Positions 44,180-52,775 are shown, numbered from the stretch's first letter. The stretch is DNA of 64,000 bases from JAJXWB01 sp965246795 (GCA_965246795.1 CBDFFN010000007.1:310001-374000); one strand, 5' to 3'. Made by a program: numbers and translations. Notes: generated by a model not told the origin, from the letters alone.

Positions 44180-44382
44180 GCGCGCTGACCGCCTCCGACA
44201 ATTTCGCCGGCCGCGCCGACGATTTCTACGAATCGCTGCTTGGGGGGCACGCCGGACTCAGCGATGAGCAAAGTGCCTCGATGAACGCGCGTCTCGTGCT
44301 CATCCTTGCCAACGAGGTCGGCGACCTCGCGAAACTGCAGGAAGCAATCACTGTCGCGCGAGACACCGGAGAGGCCTTATGA
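44176..44382 (+). CDS. DUF2783 small protein, possible hydroxylase coupling component (MhaB-like)
   Basis: A 68-residue soluble, helical protein without cysteine: LTASDNFAGRADDFYESLLGG...LNARLVLILANEVGDLAKLQ... Its ATG overlaps the monooxygenase stop as ATGA, and its stop overlaps the hmgA start in the same way. DUF2783 proteins often occur at this exact spot. The size and position match the small component MhaB of 3-hydroxyphenylacetate 6-hydroxylase. The role as coupling protein is inference from context, not from a motif. Confidence 0.78.
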   Translation: MSALTASDNFAGRADDFYESLLGGHAGLSDEQSASMNARLVLILANEVGDLAKLQEAITVARDTGEAL

Positions 44383-45728
44383 ATATCCAGCGGCCCGTCA
44401 CCTTCTATCCGCGCGAGGCGAGCGCGAGCATCCACCCCGGCTACATGTCGGGCTTCGGCAACGGTTTCGAGACCGAAGCATTGCCAGGCGCGTTGCCGGT
44501 TGGCCGCAACTCGCCGCAGCGCTGCGCCTACGGACTTTATGCGGAGCAGCTTTCCGGCTCGCCCTTCACCGCGCCGCGCACGACCAACGAGCGCTCGTGG
44601 CTCTACCGCATCCGGCCGACAGTCGCGCATTGGGGCGCATTCCAGAAGATCGACGCGGGGTTTTGGCGCACCGCACCGGCGCCGGAAATCGATGTGCCGC
44701 TCGCGCCGATGCGCTGGTCGCCGATCCCGATCCCGAGCGAGGCGGTTACGTTCCTCCAGGGCATCCGCACGATGACGACGGCGGGCGATGCGGGCAGTCA
44801 GGCTGGCATGGGCACGCATGTCTATCTCGTCACGCGTTCTATGCAGGACGAATATTTCTACAATGCCGATGCCGAAATGCTCTTCGTGCCGCAGCAGGGC
44901 GAACTTCGGCTTGCGACGGAATTCGGCATCATCGATATCGAGCCCGGCGAGATCGCCATTCTGCCCCGCGGCGTGAAGGTGCGGGTCGAACTTCTGGACG
45001 GTCCGGCGCGGGGCTACATCTGCGAAAACTACGGCGGTGCTTTTTCGCTGCCGGAGCGCGGGCCGATCGGCGCGAATTGCCTCGCCAATCCCCGCGATTT
45101 TCTGACGCCTGTCGCCGCCTACGAGGATCTCGAGGCGCCGTCGAAACTCGTCGTGAAATGGTGCGGCAATCTTTGGGAGACCGACATCGATCGCTCGCCG
45201 CTCGATGTCGTCGCATGGCACGGTAATTACGCGCCGTACAAATACGATCTGCGCAAATATTCGCCGGTCGGGCCGATCCTCTTCGACCACGCCGACCCCT
45301 CGATCTTCACGGTTCTGACGTCGCCTTCAGAAACGCCGGGCACGGCGAATATCGATTTCGTTATTTTCCCGGATCGCTGGCTCGTCGCGGAGAACACGTT
45401 CCGCCCGCCGTGGTACCACATGAACGTGATGAGCGAGTTCATGGGCCTTATCTACGGGCAGTACGACGCCAAGCCCGAAGGTTTCGTGCCGGGCGGTATG
45501 TCCCTTCACAACACGATGCTGCCGCACGGGCCGGACATCGATGCGTTCGACAAGGCAAGCGCCGTCGATCTCAAGCCGCACAAGCTCGAGAATACGATGG
45601 CCTTCATGTTCGAGACGCGCTTTCCGCAGCGCGTGACGAAATTCGCGGCGGAGAGCGCGAGCTTCCAGAAGAATTACGGGTCATACGGGAAGCAGCTTGC
45701 GAAGAAGTTCGATCCGACGAAGCCGTGA
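44379..45728 (+). CDS. hmgA: homogentisate 1,2-dioxygenase
   Basis: A 449-residue non-haem iron dioxygenase, normal length. The N-terminus has HPGYMSGFGNGFETEALPGALP; the C-terminal cupin carries WYHMNVMSEFMGLIYG (His and Glu iron ligands) and LHNTMLPHGPDIDAF (third ligand His). It opens the ring of homogentisate to maleylacetoacetate with O2 in tyrosine/phenylalanine and 3-hydroxyphenylacetate breakdown. It is the third gene of a tightly coupled operon and is followed after 148 bases by fahA, with a dispersed repeat between them. Identification is certain. Confidence 0.98.
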   Translation: MNIQRPVTFYPREASASIHPGYMSGFGNGFETEALPGALPVGRNSPQRCAYGLYAEQLSGSPFTAPRTTNERSWLYRIRPTVAHWGAFQKIDAGFWRTAPAPEIDVPLAPMRWSPIPIPSEAVTFLQGIRTMTTAGDAGSQAGMGTHVYLVTRSMQDEYFYNADAEMLFVPQQGELRLATEFGIIDIEPGEIAILPRGVKVRVELLDGPARGYICENYGGAFSLPERGPIGANCLANPRDFLTPVAAYEDLEAPSKLVVKWCGNLWETDIDRSPLDVVAWHGNYAPYKYDLRKYSPVGPILFDHADPSIFTVLTSPSETPGTANIDFVIFPDRWLVAENTFRPPWYHMNVMSEFMGLIYGQYDAKPEGFVPGGMSLHNTMLPHGPDIDAFDKASAVDLKPHKLENTMAFMFETRFPQRVTKFAAESASFQKNYGSYGKQLAKKFDPTKP

Positions 45729-45790
45729 TGCAGCTTATCTGTCGCGTCCTAGCAGTGAGCCCTAGCGAAATCGGCCAACGCTGATTTCGC

Positions 45791-45870
45791 GGAGGCGACA
45801 CGGCGATCCATTTTTCTGATCCGACGACAGCGACTGGATTGCTTCGTCGCTACGCATCTCGCAATGACGG
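45791..45870. repeat. dispersed intergenic repeat (half-element)
   Basis: Between hmgA and fahA, the segment ending GCTACGCATCTCGCAATGACG contains CTGGATTGCTTCGTCGCTACG. Read in reverse it would encode the RHCEMRSDEAIQ peptide that is a known false 'protein' signature of this repeat family, common in proteobacterial intergenic regions. Boundaries are approximate; only one arm is clear. Confidence 0.7.
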
Positions 45871-45876
45871 ATACGC

Positions 45877-47187
45877 ATGACTGCTACCGATACGACCCAC
45901 GACTCGTCACGACGAAGCTTCGTCAAGTCCGCCAACGGCCACGAGTATTTCCCGATCCAGAATCTACCGCTCGGCATTTTCTCGATCGACGGTCGCGCGC
46001 ACCGTGGCGGCGTCGCCATTGGCGACAAGATTCTCGATCTCGCTGCGCTATGCGAAGCGCAACTAAGCGGGCCGGACGAGCAGGCGATCGTTGCGGCGGC
46101 AGCAGGCCCGTCGCTAAACCCGTACTTCGCGTTGCCCGCTACAAATCGTCTCAAGTTTCGTGCGTTGCTGTCAAAACTGCTCGACGCAACATCTTCGCAT
46201 CGCGCCAGAATTGAGCCGCTACTGCACGACGCCAAGAACTGCACGATGCATCTACCGGCGATCATCGGCGACTACACCGACTTTTATGTCGGCATTCATC
46301 ACGCCACCAACGTCGGCAAGGTGTTTCGGCCCGACAATCCGCTGCTGCCGAACTACAAGCACGTTCCGATCGGCTATCACGGCCGTGCTTCGTCGATCGG
46401 CATCTCCGGTGAGACCGTCGTGCGGCCGAACGGTCAGCGCAAATTGCCGACGGAAGATGCGCCAACCTTCGGTCCCGCGCGCAACCTCGATTACGAGCTC
46501 GAGCTCGGCATCTTTGTCGGCCCCGGAAATTCTCGGGGCACGCGCATCACCGTCGCGCAAGCGGCCGAACACGTCGCGGGGCTTTGTCTCCTCAACGACT
46601 GGTCGGCACGTGACATCCAGGCGTGGGAATACCAGCCGCTTGGACCGTTCCTCGCCAAGAACTTCGCCACGACAATTTCGCCTTGGGTCGTGACCTCGGA
46701 GGCGCTCGCACCCTTTCGTGTCGCGCAGTTGAAACGACCTGACGGCGATCCGACGCCGCTTCCGTACCTTCTCGACGACGCAGACCAGGCGCAGGGCGCG
46801 TTCGACATCGCGCTCGATGTCGCGATCCTCACGCCAAGGATGCGTGCCACCGGCGCGGTGCCGCAAAAACTCGGGCGCAGCAACGCAAGACACATGTACT
46901 GGACCATCGCGCAGATGGTGGCGCATCACACGTCCGGAGGCTGCGATTTGCGACCGGGCGATCTTTTCGGCTCGGGCACGATCTCAACGCCCGACGATTC
47001 AGGTCTCGGATCGCTGCTCGAGATTTCGCGCGGCGGAAAACAGCCATTCGAACTGCCCGGCGGCGAGACGCGAACTTATCTGCAGGACGGCGACGAGATC
47101 GTCATGACCGCGCAGGCGCGGCGCGACGGTTTCGTCTCCATCGGCTTTGGCGAATGCCGCGCTACCATCGGGAGTGCGCCCGCGTGA
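45877..47187 (+). CDS. fahA: fumarylacetoacetase
   Basis: A 436-residue hydrolase. DYTDFYVGIHHATNVGKVFRP with the active-site His, YHGRASSIGISGETVVRP, LDYELELGIFVGPGN (Asp/Glu metal ligands), NDWSARDIQAWEYQPLGPFLAKNF and GSGTISTPDDSGLGSLLE are family hallmarks. It splits fumarylacetoacetate to fumarate and acetoacetate, the last step of the homogentisate route. ATG 45877. Its stop overlaps the start of the maleylacetoacetate isomerase gene as GTGA. Length is normal for the bacterial enzyme. Certain. Confidence 0.97.
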   Translation: MTATDTTHDSSRRSFVKSANGHEYFPIQNLPLGIFSIDGRAHRGGVAIGDKILDLAALCEAQLSGPDEQAIVAAAAGPSLNPYFALPATNRLKFRALLSKLLDATSSHRARIEPLLHDAKNCTMHLPAIIGDYTDFYVGIHHATNVGKVFRPDNPLLPNYKHVPIGYHGRASSIGISGETVVRPNGQRKLPTEDAPTFGPARNLDYELELGIFVGPGNSRGTRITVAQAAEHVAGLCLLNDWSARDIQAWEYQPLGPFLAKNFATTISPWVVTSEALAPFRVAQLKRPDGDPTPLPYLLDDADQAQGAFDIALDVAILTPRMRATGAVPQKLGRSNARHMYWTIAQMVAHHTSGGCDLRPGDLFGSGTISTPDDSGLGSLLEISRGGKQPFELPGGETRTYLQDGDEIVMTAQARRDGFVSIGFGECRATIGSAPA

Positions 47188-47828
47188 AAATCTACGACTA
47201 CTGGCGTTCGTCTTCGTCCTACCGGCTGCGCATTGCGCTTCAGCTCAAGGGCATTTCACCCGAGCGTGCGTTCGTGCATCTCGTGAAAAACGGCGGCGAG
47301 CACCGCAGCGACGCTTATCGCGCCATCAATCCGCAGGCGCGTGTGCCGAGTTTCGTCGCCGATGGCGGCGAAGTCCTGATCCAGTCGCCTGCGATCATCG
47401 AATATCTCGAGGAAGTCTTTCCGCAACCCTCGCTGCTTCCTTCGGATTCGGTCATGCGCGCGAAAGTGCGCGCCGTCGCGGCAATCATCGGCTGCGACAT
47501 GCATCCGCTGCACAATGTTGGGCCGCTTAATTATTTGCGGAAAACGTTCGGTGCGGATGAAGATGCGGTCAACGCCTGGATCGCACGCTGGGTCTCGGAG
47601 GGTTTTGTCGCCATCGAGGCGCTGATCGGCGACGACGGCTTCTGCTTCGGCCCGGAACCCGGTCTTGCCGACGTTTATCTCGTACCGCAGGTCTTTGGCG
47701 CGAAACGCTTCAAGGTGCCGCTCGAGGCTTTTCCGCGCATCTTGCGAGCAAACGCTCTGGCCGCCGCGCACCCCGCCTTCAAGGCCGCGCATCCCGATGT
47801 GCAGCCCGACGCCGAGCGCGCCGCCTGA
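47184..47828 (+). CDS. maiA: maleylacetoacetate isomerase (GST zeta class)
   Basis: A 214-residue zeta-class GST. The N-terminal motif YDYWRSSSSYRLRIALQLKG is the SSCSxRVRIAL-like active site of this class, with serines in place of the usual cysteine; INPQARVPSFV (cis-Pro) and QSPAIIEYLEE bind glutathione. It converts maleylacetoacetate to fumarylacetoacetate with glutathione as cofactor. GTG start at 47184 overlaps fahA as GTGA. Context with hmgA and fahA leaves little doubt. The missing active-site Cys is noted; the first Ser of the motif is the more conserved one in catalysis. Confidence 0.94.
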   Translation: MKIYDYWRSSSSYRLRIALQLKGISPERAFVHLVKNGGEHRSDAYRAINPQARVPSFVADGGEVLIQSPAIIEYLEEVFPQPSLLPSDSVMRAKVRAVAAIIGCDMHPLHNVGPLNYLRKTFGADEDAVNAWIARWVSEGFVAIEALIGDDGFCFGPEPGLADVYLVPQVFGAKRFKVPLEAFPRILRANALAAAHPAFKAAHPDVQPDAERAA

Positions 47829-47903
47829 GCAATTGACGAGACGGATTTTGCATCGTCGAATGCCTTCTACACCGGCGCGCAGATGCCGGCGGGAGGATTT
47901 TCG

Positions 47904-49058
47904 ATGACATCACGAATCTCGTTGCGCGCGTCTGCGGCCGTTCTGGCGCTGTCGCTCGCGAGCGGCGCACATGCGCAGATCGCCGATATCGCGATCTCCT
48001 CCAACGACGGACACTCTGTCCTGCAGAACGGCATGCCGGTTGGGGCATCCGGTGCGGATTCGCTCGTCGTCATCGATCTCTCCGGCACACCGAAGGTCAC
48101 TGCCACTGTTGCGGTGCCGGGCAGTGTCGTCGGACCGCCGACGGCTGTCGCCCTGACGCGCGACGGGCGCTATGCAATCGTCACCAGCGCGACGAAGCTC
48201 GATCCGCAGGACAAGACGAAGAACGTTCCCGACACGCGCGCCTTCGTCGTCGAACTCGGCGCGACGCCGAAGATTGTTGGCGAGGTCGAGACCGGTCTTG
48301 CGCCGGCGTCCGTGGCGCTGTCGCCCGACAACACGCTCGCGCTCATCGCCAATCGCAACGAAGGCACATTGTCCGTTTTCAAATGGGCGAACGGCACGCT
48401 GACGCCGCTCGGAAAAATCGACACCGGCAATCCGAAGTCGAACCCGAGCGGTTTGCTGTTTCTGCCGGATGGCAAGGCTGCGCTGCTAAGCCGCGACGGC
48501 GACAATATAGTCAACGTTCTGCGTGTCGACGGCGAGACGGTAACGATCGACAAGCGCCCGCTCACGACCGGCATCCGGCCCTATACGATGGCGCTGTCTG
48601 GCTCAGGCCGTCTTGCAGCGGTGTCGAATATGGGCCGCGGCGATGGCGACACGGACACTGTCAGCCTCATCGACATCTCGCGAGAGCCGTTTCGCGTCGT
48701 CGACTCGATCGCGGTCGGTGCGCTGCCGGAAGGCATCCGCTTCTCGCCAGATGGCGCCTATCTCGCCGTCGTCGTGCAGGAGGGTTCGACGAAGCCGAAG
48801 ACGTCGCCTTTCGCGACGGATGGCGGTCAGCTCGTCATGGTCGCCATCGAAGGCAACAAGATGCGCCGAGCCGCCGATGCGCGGATTGGCCATTGGTCGC
48901 AGGGCGCGGCGTTCTCGCGCGATGGAAAGACGGTGCTCGTGCAGAACATGGTCGAGCGTACGATCTCGGTCTTCGCGTGGGATGGATCGCGGTTGAGAGA
49001 AGGCGCGCCGCTGGTTTTTGACAACGGCCCGGCGGCGATCACGACACCGTGGCCGTAA
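47904..49058 (+). CDS. secreted YVTN-type beta-propeller protein
   Basis: A 384-residue exported protein with signal peptide (ends GAHAQIAD) and about seven propeller blades, seen from repeated patterns such as VALTRDGRYAIVTS, VALSPDNTLALIANRNEGTLSVF, LLFLPDGKAALLSRDGDNIVNVL and FSPDGAYLAVVV. The family includes 6-phosphogluconolactonase-like and cell-surface proteins; no lactonase residues can be assigned. ATG 47904 follows GGGAGG. It is 75 bases after maiA; a promoter may lie there. A periplasmic binding or enzyme role is inferred. Confidence 0.82.
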   Translation: MTSRISLRASAAVLALSLASGAHAQIADIAISSNDGHSVLQNGMPVGASGADSLVVIDLSGTPKVTATVAVPGSVVGPPTAVALTRDGRYAIVTSATKLDPQDKTKNVPDTRAFVVELGATPKIVGEVETGLAPASVALSPDNTLALIANRNEGTLSVFKWANGTLTPLGKIDTGNPKSNPSGLLFLPDGKAALLSRDGDNIVNVLRVDGETVTIDKRPLTTGIRPYTMALSGSGRLAAVSNMGRGDGDTDTVSLIDISREPFRVVDSIAVGALPEGIRFSPDGAYLAVVVQEGSTKPKTSPFATDGGQLVMVAIEGNKMRRAADARIGHWSQGAAFSRDGKTVLVQNMVERTISVFAWDGSRLREGAPLVFDNGPAAITTPWP

Positions 49059-49066
49059 AGCATGTC

Positions 49067-49092
49067 TCGCAAAAGTTGTCAGACTTTTGCGA
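49067..49092. repeat. intergenic palindrome, copy 2 (possible terminator)
   Basis: TCGCAAAAGT-TGTCAG-ACTTTTGCGA is a perfect ten-base inverted repeat between convergent genes ending at 49058 and 49114. It matches the element at 16561-16583, with one extra T in the loop, and shares the trailing AAGG..AT.CG. A bidirectional terminator role is plausible. Confidence 0.65.
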
Positions 49093-49113
49093 CCAAGGAT
49101 ATGCGTATGAAGA

Positions 49114-50142
49114 CTACATCCCGCTGAATTTGCGCACGGCCTCTTCGAGCGCGTTGCGCTGATTGTTGTTCAACGTAGCAAGCTGTGCGTCGAGCCATTG
49201 GTCGGTCACACCCGCCGATCGCGCGAGCACGTGCCACTTCAGCCCCTCGACGGGATCGGAGGCGATGCCACGTCCAGCGACGAGCAGGCGCGCGGCACGG
49301 TTCTGCGCCACCGGATTGTTCTTCTGCGCAGCTTTCAGGAATGCTCGAACCGCTGCGCTTTCATCCGCCGTCATGCCGGCGCCGTTGAAGGCCATGATGC
49401 CGTATTCGACGAGCGCGGGGACGTTGCTTTCGTCTGCCGCGCGCTTGAACCAAGAGACGGCCTGCTTGTCGTCGCGTTCGACGCCGCGACCCTGTTTGTA
49501 GAGGATGCCAAGTGAGTAGGCGGCGTCCGCACTGCCAGCGTCGGCCGCGCGGCGAAAAAAGGTGACGGCGGCGGCGAAGTTGGGCGCTGCCTGCGATTCA
49601 ATGCTGATGACACCGAGATTGTAGAGCGCGCCGGGATGGTTGCGTGCCGCCGCCGTCTCGAACAGCTTCCGCGCTTCTGCGCGATCGACCGCAACGCCGC
49701 GGCCTTCAAGCAGCGCGACGCCGAGCGCGAAGGCGGCATTCGTATCGCCGCGCGTCGCGCCGCGCCGGTAATAATCCGCCGCGCGCGGCAGATCGCGCGG
49801 AACAGCGACACCCTCGGTGTAGATCTGGCCAAGCAAAGTCAGCGACGCGGCATCGTTCGGATCGTTCGCGAGACGTTTCTGCGCGTCCTCGAGCGCCGTC
49901 TGGTAAAAACCGCGCTGGTACGCGCCGAAAGCCGGATCGATCTCGCGCGAGGCGATGTCCGCAGCCGATGTCGCAGGCGGCGGAACGAACGTCGACGGCG
50001 TAAGGATGTTCTCCTTTGCCGACGGCGTCGGTGCGGTGGCAGGCGCGGGCGTCGGCGTGATCGCTGGAAACTTGGTGCCTGTCTGTGCGAACGCACCCTG
50101 CGCGCATGAAAACAGCGCAACCGCGAGAAAGACGCGTCTCAT
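49114..50142 (-). CDS. Sel1-repeat (tetratricopeptide-like) secreted protein
   Basis: A 342-residue exported protein: signal peptide ~1-20 (ends QGAFAQ), Pro/Ala/Thr-rich linker (TPTPAPATAPTPS), then about six Sel1-like repeats of ~36 residues, e.g. GDTNAAFALGVALLEGRGVAVDRAEARKLFETAA and GSADAAYSLGILYKQGRGVERDDKQAVSWFKRAA. Such solenoid proteins scaffold envelope complexes (exoR/podJ-like functions are known for relatives). ATG 50142 overlaps the stop of the ThiE-like gene as ATGA, so both are in one operon. The partner proteins are not known. Confidence 0.87.
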   Translation of the reverse strand: MRRVFLAVALFSCAQGAFAQTGTKFPAITPTPAPATAPTPSAKENILTPSTFVPPPATSAADIASREIDPAFGAYQRGFYQTALEDAQKRLANDPNDAASLTLLGQIYTEGVAVPRDLPRAADYYRRGATRGDTNAAFALGVALLEGRGVAVDRAEARKLFETAAARNHPGALYNLGVISIESQAAPNFAAAVTFFRRAADAGSADAAYSLGILYKQGRGVERDDKQAVSWFKRAADESNVPALVEYGIMAFNGAGMTADESAAVRAFLKAAQKNNPVAQNRAARLLVAGRGIASDPVEGLKWHVLARSAGVTDQWLDAQLATLNNNQRNALEEAVRKFSGM

Positions 50143-50765
50143 GCGAAAGCCTTTCGCGACAATACACCGGCGAGCGATGTCAGCACCGCCTCCGGTCCGC
50201 GTGGATCGGTCCACAACGCGTCACCCAATGCGATGAACTCGGCACCCGCTTCGACGAGCGGCCAGACATCGTCGAGTTTTTGCGCATAGGCGACGCAAGG
50301 AACATTGAAGATTTCCGCCCACCAGCGCGTCACGTCGAGCGTCGTCAGCAGCGGCGGTACGAAACCGTCCGGTCGCGGCTCGCCGAACATCAGATAATCG
50401 ACGCCGGCTTCGCCCGCCGCCATCGCGTCGTCGCGCGCACTCAGCCGTCCGACGCCGACGATGCCATCGGGTTTCAGTGTTCGCAGCGCCTCGTCGAGGC
50501 CGTCACCGACACCCGTGAGATGCAGGCCATCGGCGCCAAGCCGCGCCGCTTCGCGCGCTTCGCCTGTGACGAGCGCGGCTGCGCCCTTCGCCTGCACAGC
50601 ACGCACGAGCGCAGCGCAGTCCTCGCGCCGTATGCCCGAGCCGAAGTGCAGCAGCACGCAATCGGCGGGGGTGCGCAAGGCCGCTTCCAGTAGGGGCTGG
50701 AACGCCTGGACATCGTCGATGGGCGGGGAGATCAGATAGAGGCGGGCGGGATCGGGGTCGGACAT
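50139..50765 (-). CDS. thiamine phosphate synthase-like (ThiE/TenI family) protein
   Basis: A 208-residue TIM barrel: LYLISPPIDD at the start, GADGLHLTGVGDGLDEALR in place of the usual GADGVHLGQ, and VDYLMFGEPRPDG where true ThiE has the GPxFxTxTK pyrophosphate loop. The fold is clear, but these key loops are altered, so thiamine phosphate synthase activity is doubtful. Together with the Sel1 protein (ATGA overlap) it may be a distinct paralogue. ATG 50765. No other thiamine gene is near. Function unassigned. Confidence 0.75.
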   Translation of the reverse strand: MSDPDPARLYLISPPIDDVQAFQPLLEAALRTPADCVLLHFGSGIRREDCAALVRAVQAKGAAALVTGEAREAARLGADGLHLTGVGDGLDEALRTLKPDGIVGVGRLSARDDAMAAGEAGVDYLMFGEPRPDGFVPPLLTTLDVTRWWAEIFNVPCVAYAQKLDDVWPLVEAGAEFIALGDALWTDPRGPEAVLTSLAGVLSRKAFA

Positions 50766-50837
50766 TTGGGATCGCAGTGGACGATCCCGCCTCGCTGACA
50801 CGGGATTTCGGCGAAAGGGGGACCAATCGCCCCTATT

Positions 50838-52028
50838 TCAGGGCCGGTTGCGGCCGAGTTCGTCGTGGCTCGACACCCAGTCACCGGCGATGATCGCCGC
50901 CGAGAGCGACGTCTCGCCGGCCAGCACGACGCCGGCGCAGATTTCCGCAAATTTCGCCGATTTGCCCGTGCCGTAGCAGCCGAGCATTTCGAGGCACTCA
51001 CGCTGTGTCGCCAGCCCGGTGCCGCCGCCGTAGGTGGCCGTGATCAGCGAGGTCAGCGTGATCGACCAGTAGAGGTCGCCATCGTCGGTCAGCTGATTGT
51101 AGACAACGCCTGCGTGCGATTCCGCGACGTTGGCGGCATCTTGGCCCGTCGCGATGAACATCGCGGTCAGACCATTTGCGGCATGCGCGCCGTTGTTCGC
51201 CGAGCCCGCGAGAAACGCGCCGGCCTGCGAAATCTGGCGCGTATAGAACAGGTCCTTCGCCTCGACGCGCATCAGGCTTTTCAGGATGCCTTTCTTGATG
51301 ACGCATTCCGCCACAACACGCTTGCCTCGCGTGACCAGCATGTTGATGCGCGAGTGCTTCTTGTCCGTGTCCATGTTGCCGGACAGGATGTAACGCGCGC
51401 CGCCGGGATAGTTCTTCTTGATCCATTCGCAGGCGGCGAACGTCGCCTTACCCGTCATGTTCTGGCCGGCAGCATCGCCGGTCGTGTAATTGAAGCGCAG
51501 GTGCCGCAGCGGGCCCACCGTATATTGATAGATGTTCTCGAGTTTGCCCGTGCGCGTCGTGGTCTCGGCGGCGGCTTTGATCGCAGCGAAATTTTCGTCG
51601 ACCCATTCGCCGAACGAACGCGCCTGCAGCGCATCTTCCCAAATGAACACCGGTGAGCGCTGCATATATTGCTCGACAACCGTCGTCTTCACGCCACCGC
51701 ATTCGGAAAGCAGCCGCATGCCGCGACTGTAGCTCGCGACAAGCGTGCCTTCCGACGTGGCGAGGGGAATGTAGAAGTCGCCCTTGGCGTGTTCGCCATT
51801 GACCTTCAGCGGACCGGCAAGCCCGATCGGCACCTGCGCCACGCCGATGAAATTCTCGATATTCCCCGGCAGCATGCCGGCATCGAACGAATACTTCCCG
51901 ACATGTTCGAGCTTCGCGCCGGTCTGCTCCGTAATGAAGTCGCGGCGCATTTTGGCGGCGTCCGCGGAATAGTCGTTCGCCTTGTCGCGCGGAATCTTCG
52001 CGGGCTTCGTAGGGGCGTTCATATTCAT
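50838..52028 (-). CDS. hydroxymethylglutaryl-CoA reductase (class I-like)
   Basis: A 396-residue soluble HMG-CoA reductase. ENFIGVAQVPIGLAGPLKVNG, PLATSEGTLVASYSRG (catalytic Glu), TTGDAAGQNMT, LSGNMDTDKKHSRIN (catalytic Lys), TGQDAANVAESHAG (catalytic Asp) and the C-terminal SSHDELGRNR (catalytic His) are all present. The enzyme makes mevalonate with NAD(P)H, but most alphaproteobacteria build isoprenoids by the MEP route, so its role here is unclear. No other mevalonate genes are near. ATG 52028 follows GGGGAGG. It may serve a catabolic or special isoprenoid route. Confidence 0.9.
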   Translation of the reverse strand: MNMNAPTKPAKIPRDKANDYSADAAKMRRDFITEQTGAKLEHVGKYSFDAGMLPGNIENFIGVAQVPIGLAGPLKVNGEHAKGDFYIPLATSEGTLVASYSRGMRLLSECGGVKTTVVEQYMQRSPVFIWEDALQARSFGEWVDENFAAIKAAAETTTRTGKLENIYQYTVGPLRHLRFNYTTGDAAGQNMTGKATFAACEWIKKNYPGGARYILSGNMDTDKKHSRINMLVTRGKRVVAECVIKKGILKSLMRVEAKDLFYTRQISQAGAFLAGSANNGAHAANGLTAMFIATGQDAANVAESHAGVVYNQLTDDGDLYWSITLTSLITATYGGGTGLATQRECLEMLGCYGTGKSAKFAEICAGVVLAGETSLSAAIIAGDWVSSHDELGRNRP

Positions 52029-52121
52029 GCTTTGCCTCCCCAGGCTTGGACGTTCAGGTGTCCATTCGCGCCCGTTTTCGAGCGTCGCCGCGGAGAGTAG
52101 CGCAGCCAATCCGCGCGTCCA

Positions 52122-52775
52122 CTACCGCTTCAGCAAAAACACCGCCTGTGCGCCGAACATGTTCCAGAACCACCACGGCGCATTCATCCGCACTCGATTG
52201 CCCGAGGCATCGAGCGCGACAGCCTGCTCGCTGGTGGCATCGAGCTCACGCACGAGCACGACGAAGTCGCGGATGGTGCAGAGATGGATGTTCGGCGTCT
52301 CGTACCATTTGTAGCCAAGCACGCCGGTGACAGGCATGCGCCCGCGCAACCCGACGTCGCTGCGAACCTTCCAGTGACCGAAATTCGGGAAGGACACGAC
52401 GGCGCGGTGGCCGATGCGCAGCATGTTTTCGAGCACACGCCGCGGGTTGCGTGTCGCTTGCAGCGTCTGCGATAAAATCACGAAGTCGAAGGCGTCGTCG
52501 GGATAATCGTCGAGATCGGTATCGGCGTCGCCCTGAATCACGGACAAGCCTTTCGCTACGCAATCGTTGACGCCGGACTGGCTCAGTTCGATGCCGCGCC
52601 CATCCACGTCGCGCGTGTCGATCAGCAGGCGAAGCAGCGCGCCGTCACCGCAGCCGACATCGAGGACGCGCGCGCCGCGATCGACCATCCCCGCGATGAG
52701 GAGGAGATCGACGCGACCGGCGACGCCGTTGCGCGCCTCCGGAGGCAATGCGCCTTGCACTTCAGGCAACGGCAT
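52122..52775 (-). CDS. metW: methionine biosynthesis protein MetW
   Basis: A 217-residue SAM-binding-fold protein. VLDVGCGDGALLRLL is motif I; DFVILSQTLQATRNPRRVLENMLRIG and VSFPNFGHWKVRSDV, with MPVTGVLGYKWYETPNIHLCTIRDF, are MetW signatures. MetW acts with MetX in homoserine O-acylation for methionine synthesis. It overlaps the metX end by 14 bases, as is usual. ATG 52775 chosen. It is inside the SAM-II riboswitch-controlled unit. Certain as a family member. Confidence 0.95.
   Translation of the reverse strand: MPLPEVQGALPPEARNGVAGRVDLLLIAGMVDRGARVLDVGCGDGALLRLLIDTRDVDGRGIELSQSGVNDCVAKGLSVIQGDADTDLDDYPDDAFDFVILSQTLQATRNPRRVLENMLRIGHRAVVSFPNFGHWKVRSDVGLRGRMPVTGVLGYKWYETPNIHLCTIRDFVVLVRELDATSEQAVALDASGNRVRMNAPWWFWNMFGAQAVFLLKR

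Noticed and set aside
45762..46265. A minus-strand frame with RHCEMRSDEAIQ peptide
   Set aside because: This peptide is the known false translation of a dispersed DNA repeat; the rest is antisense to fahA.
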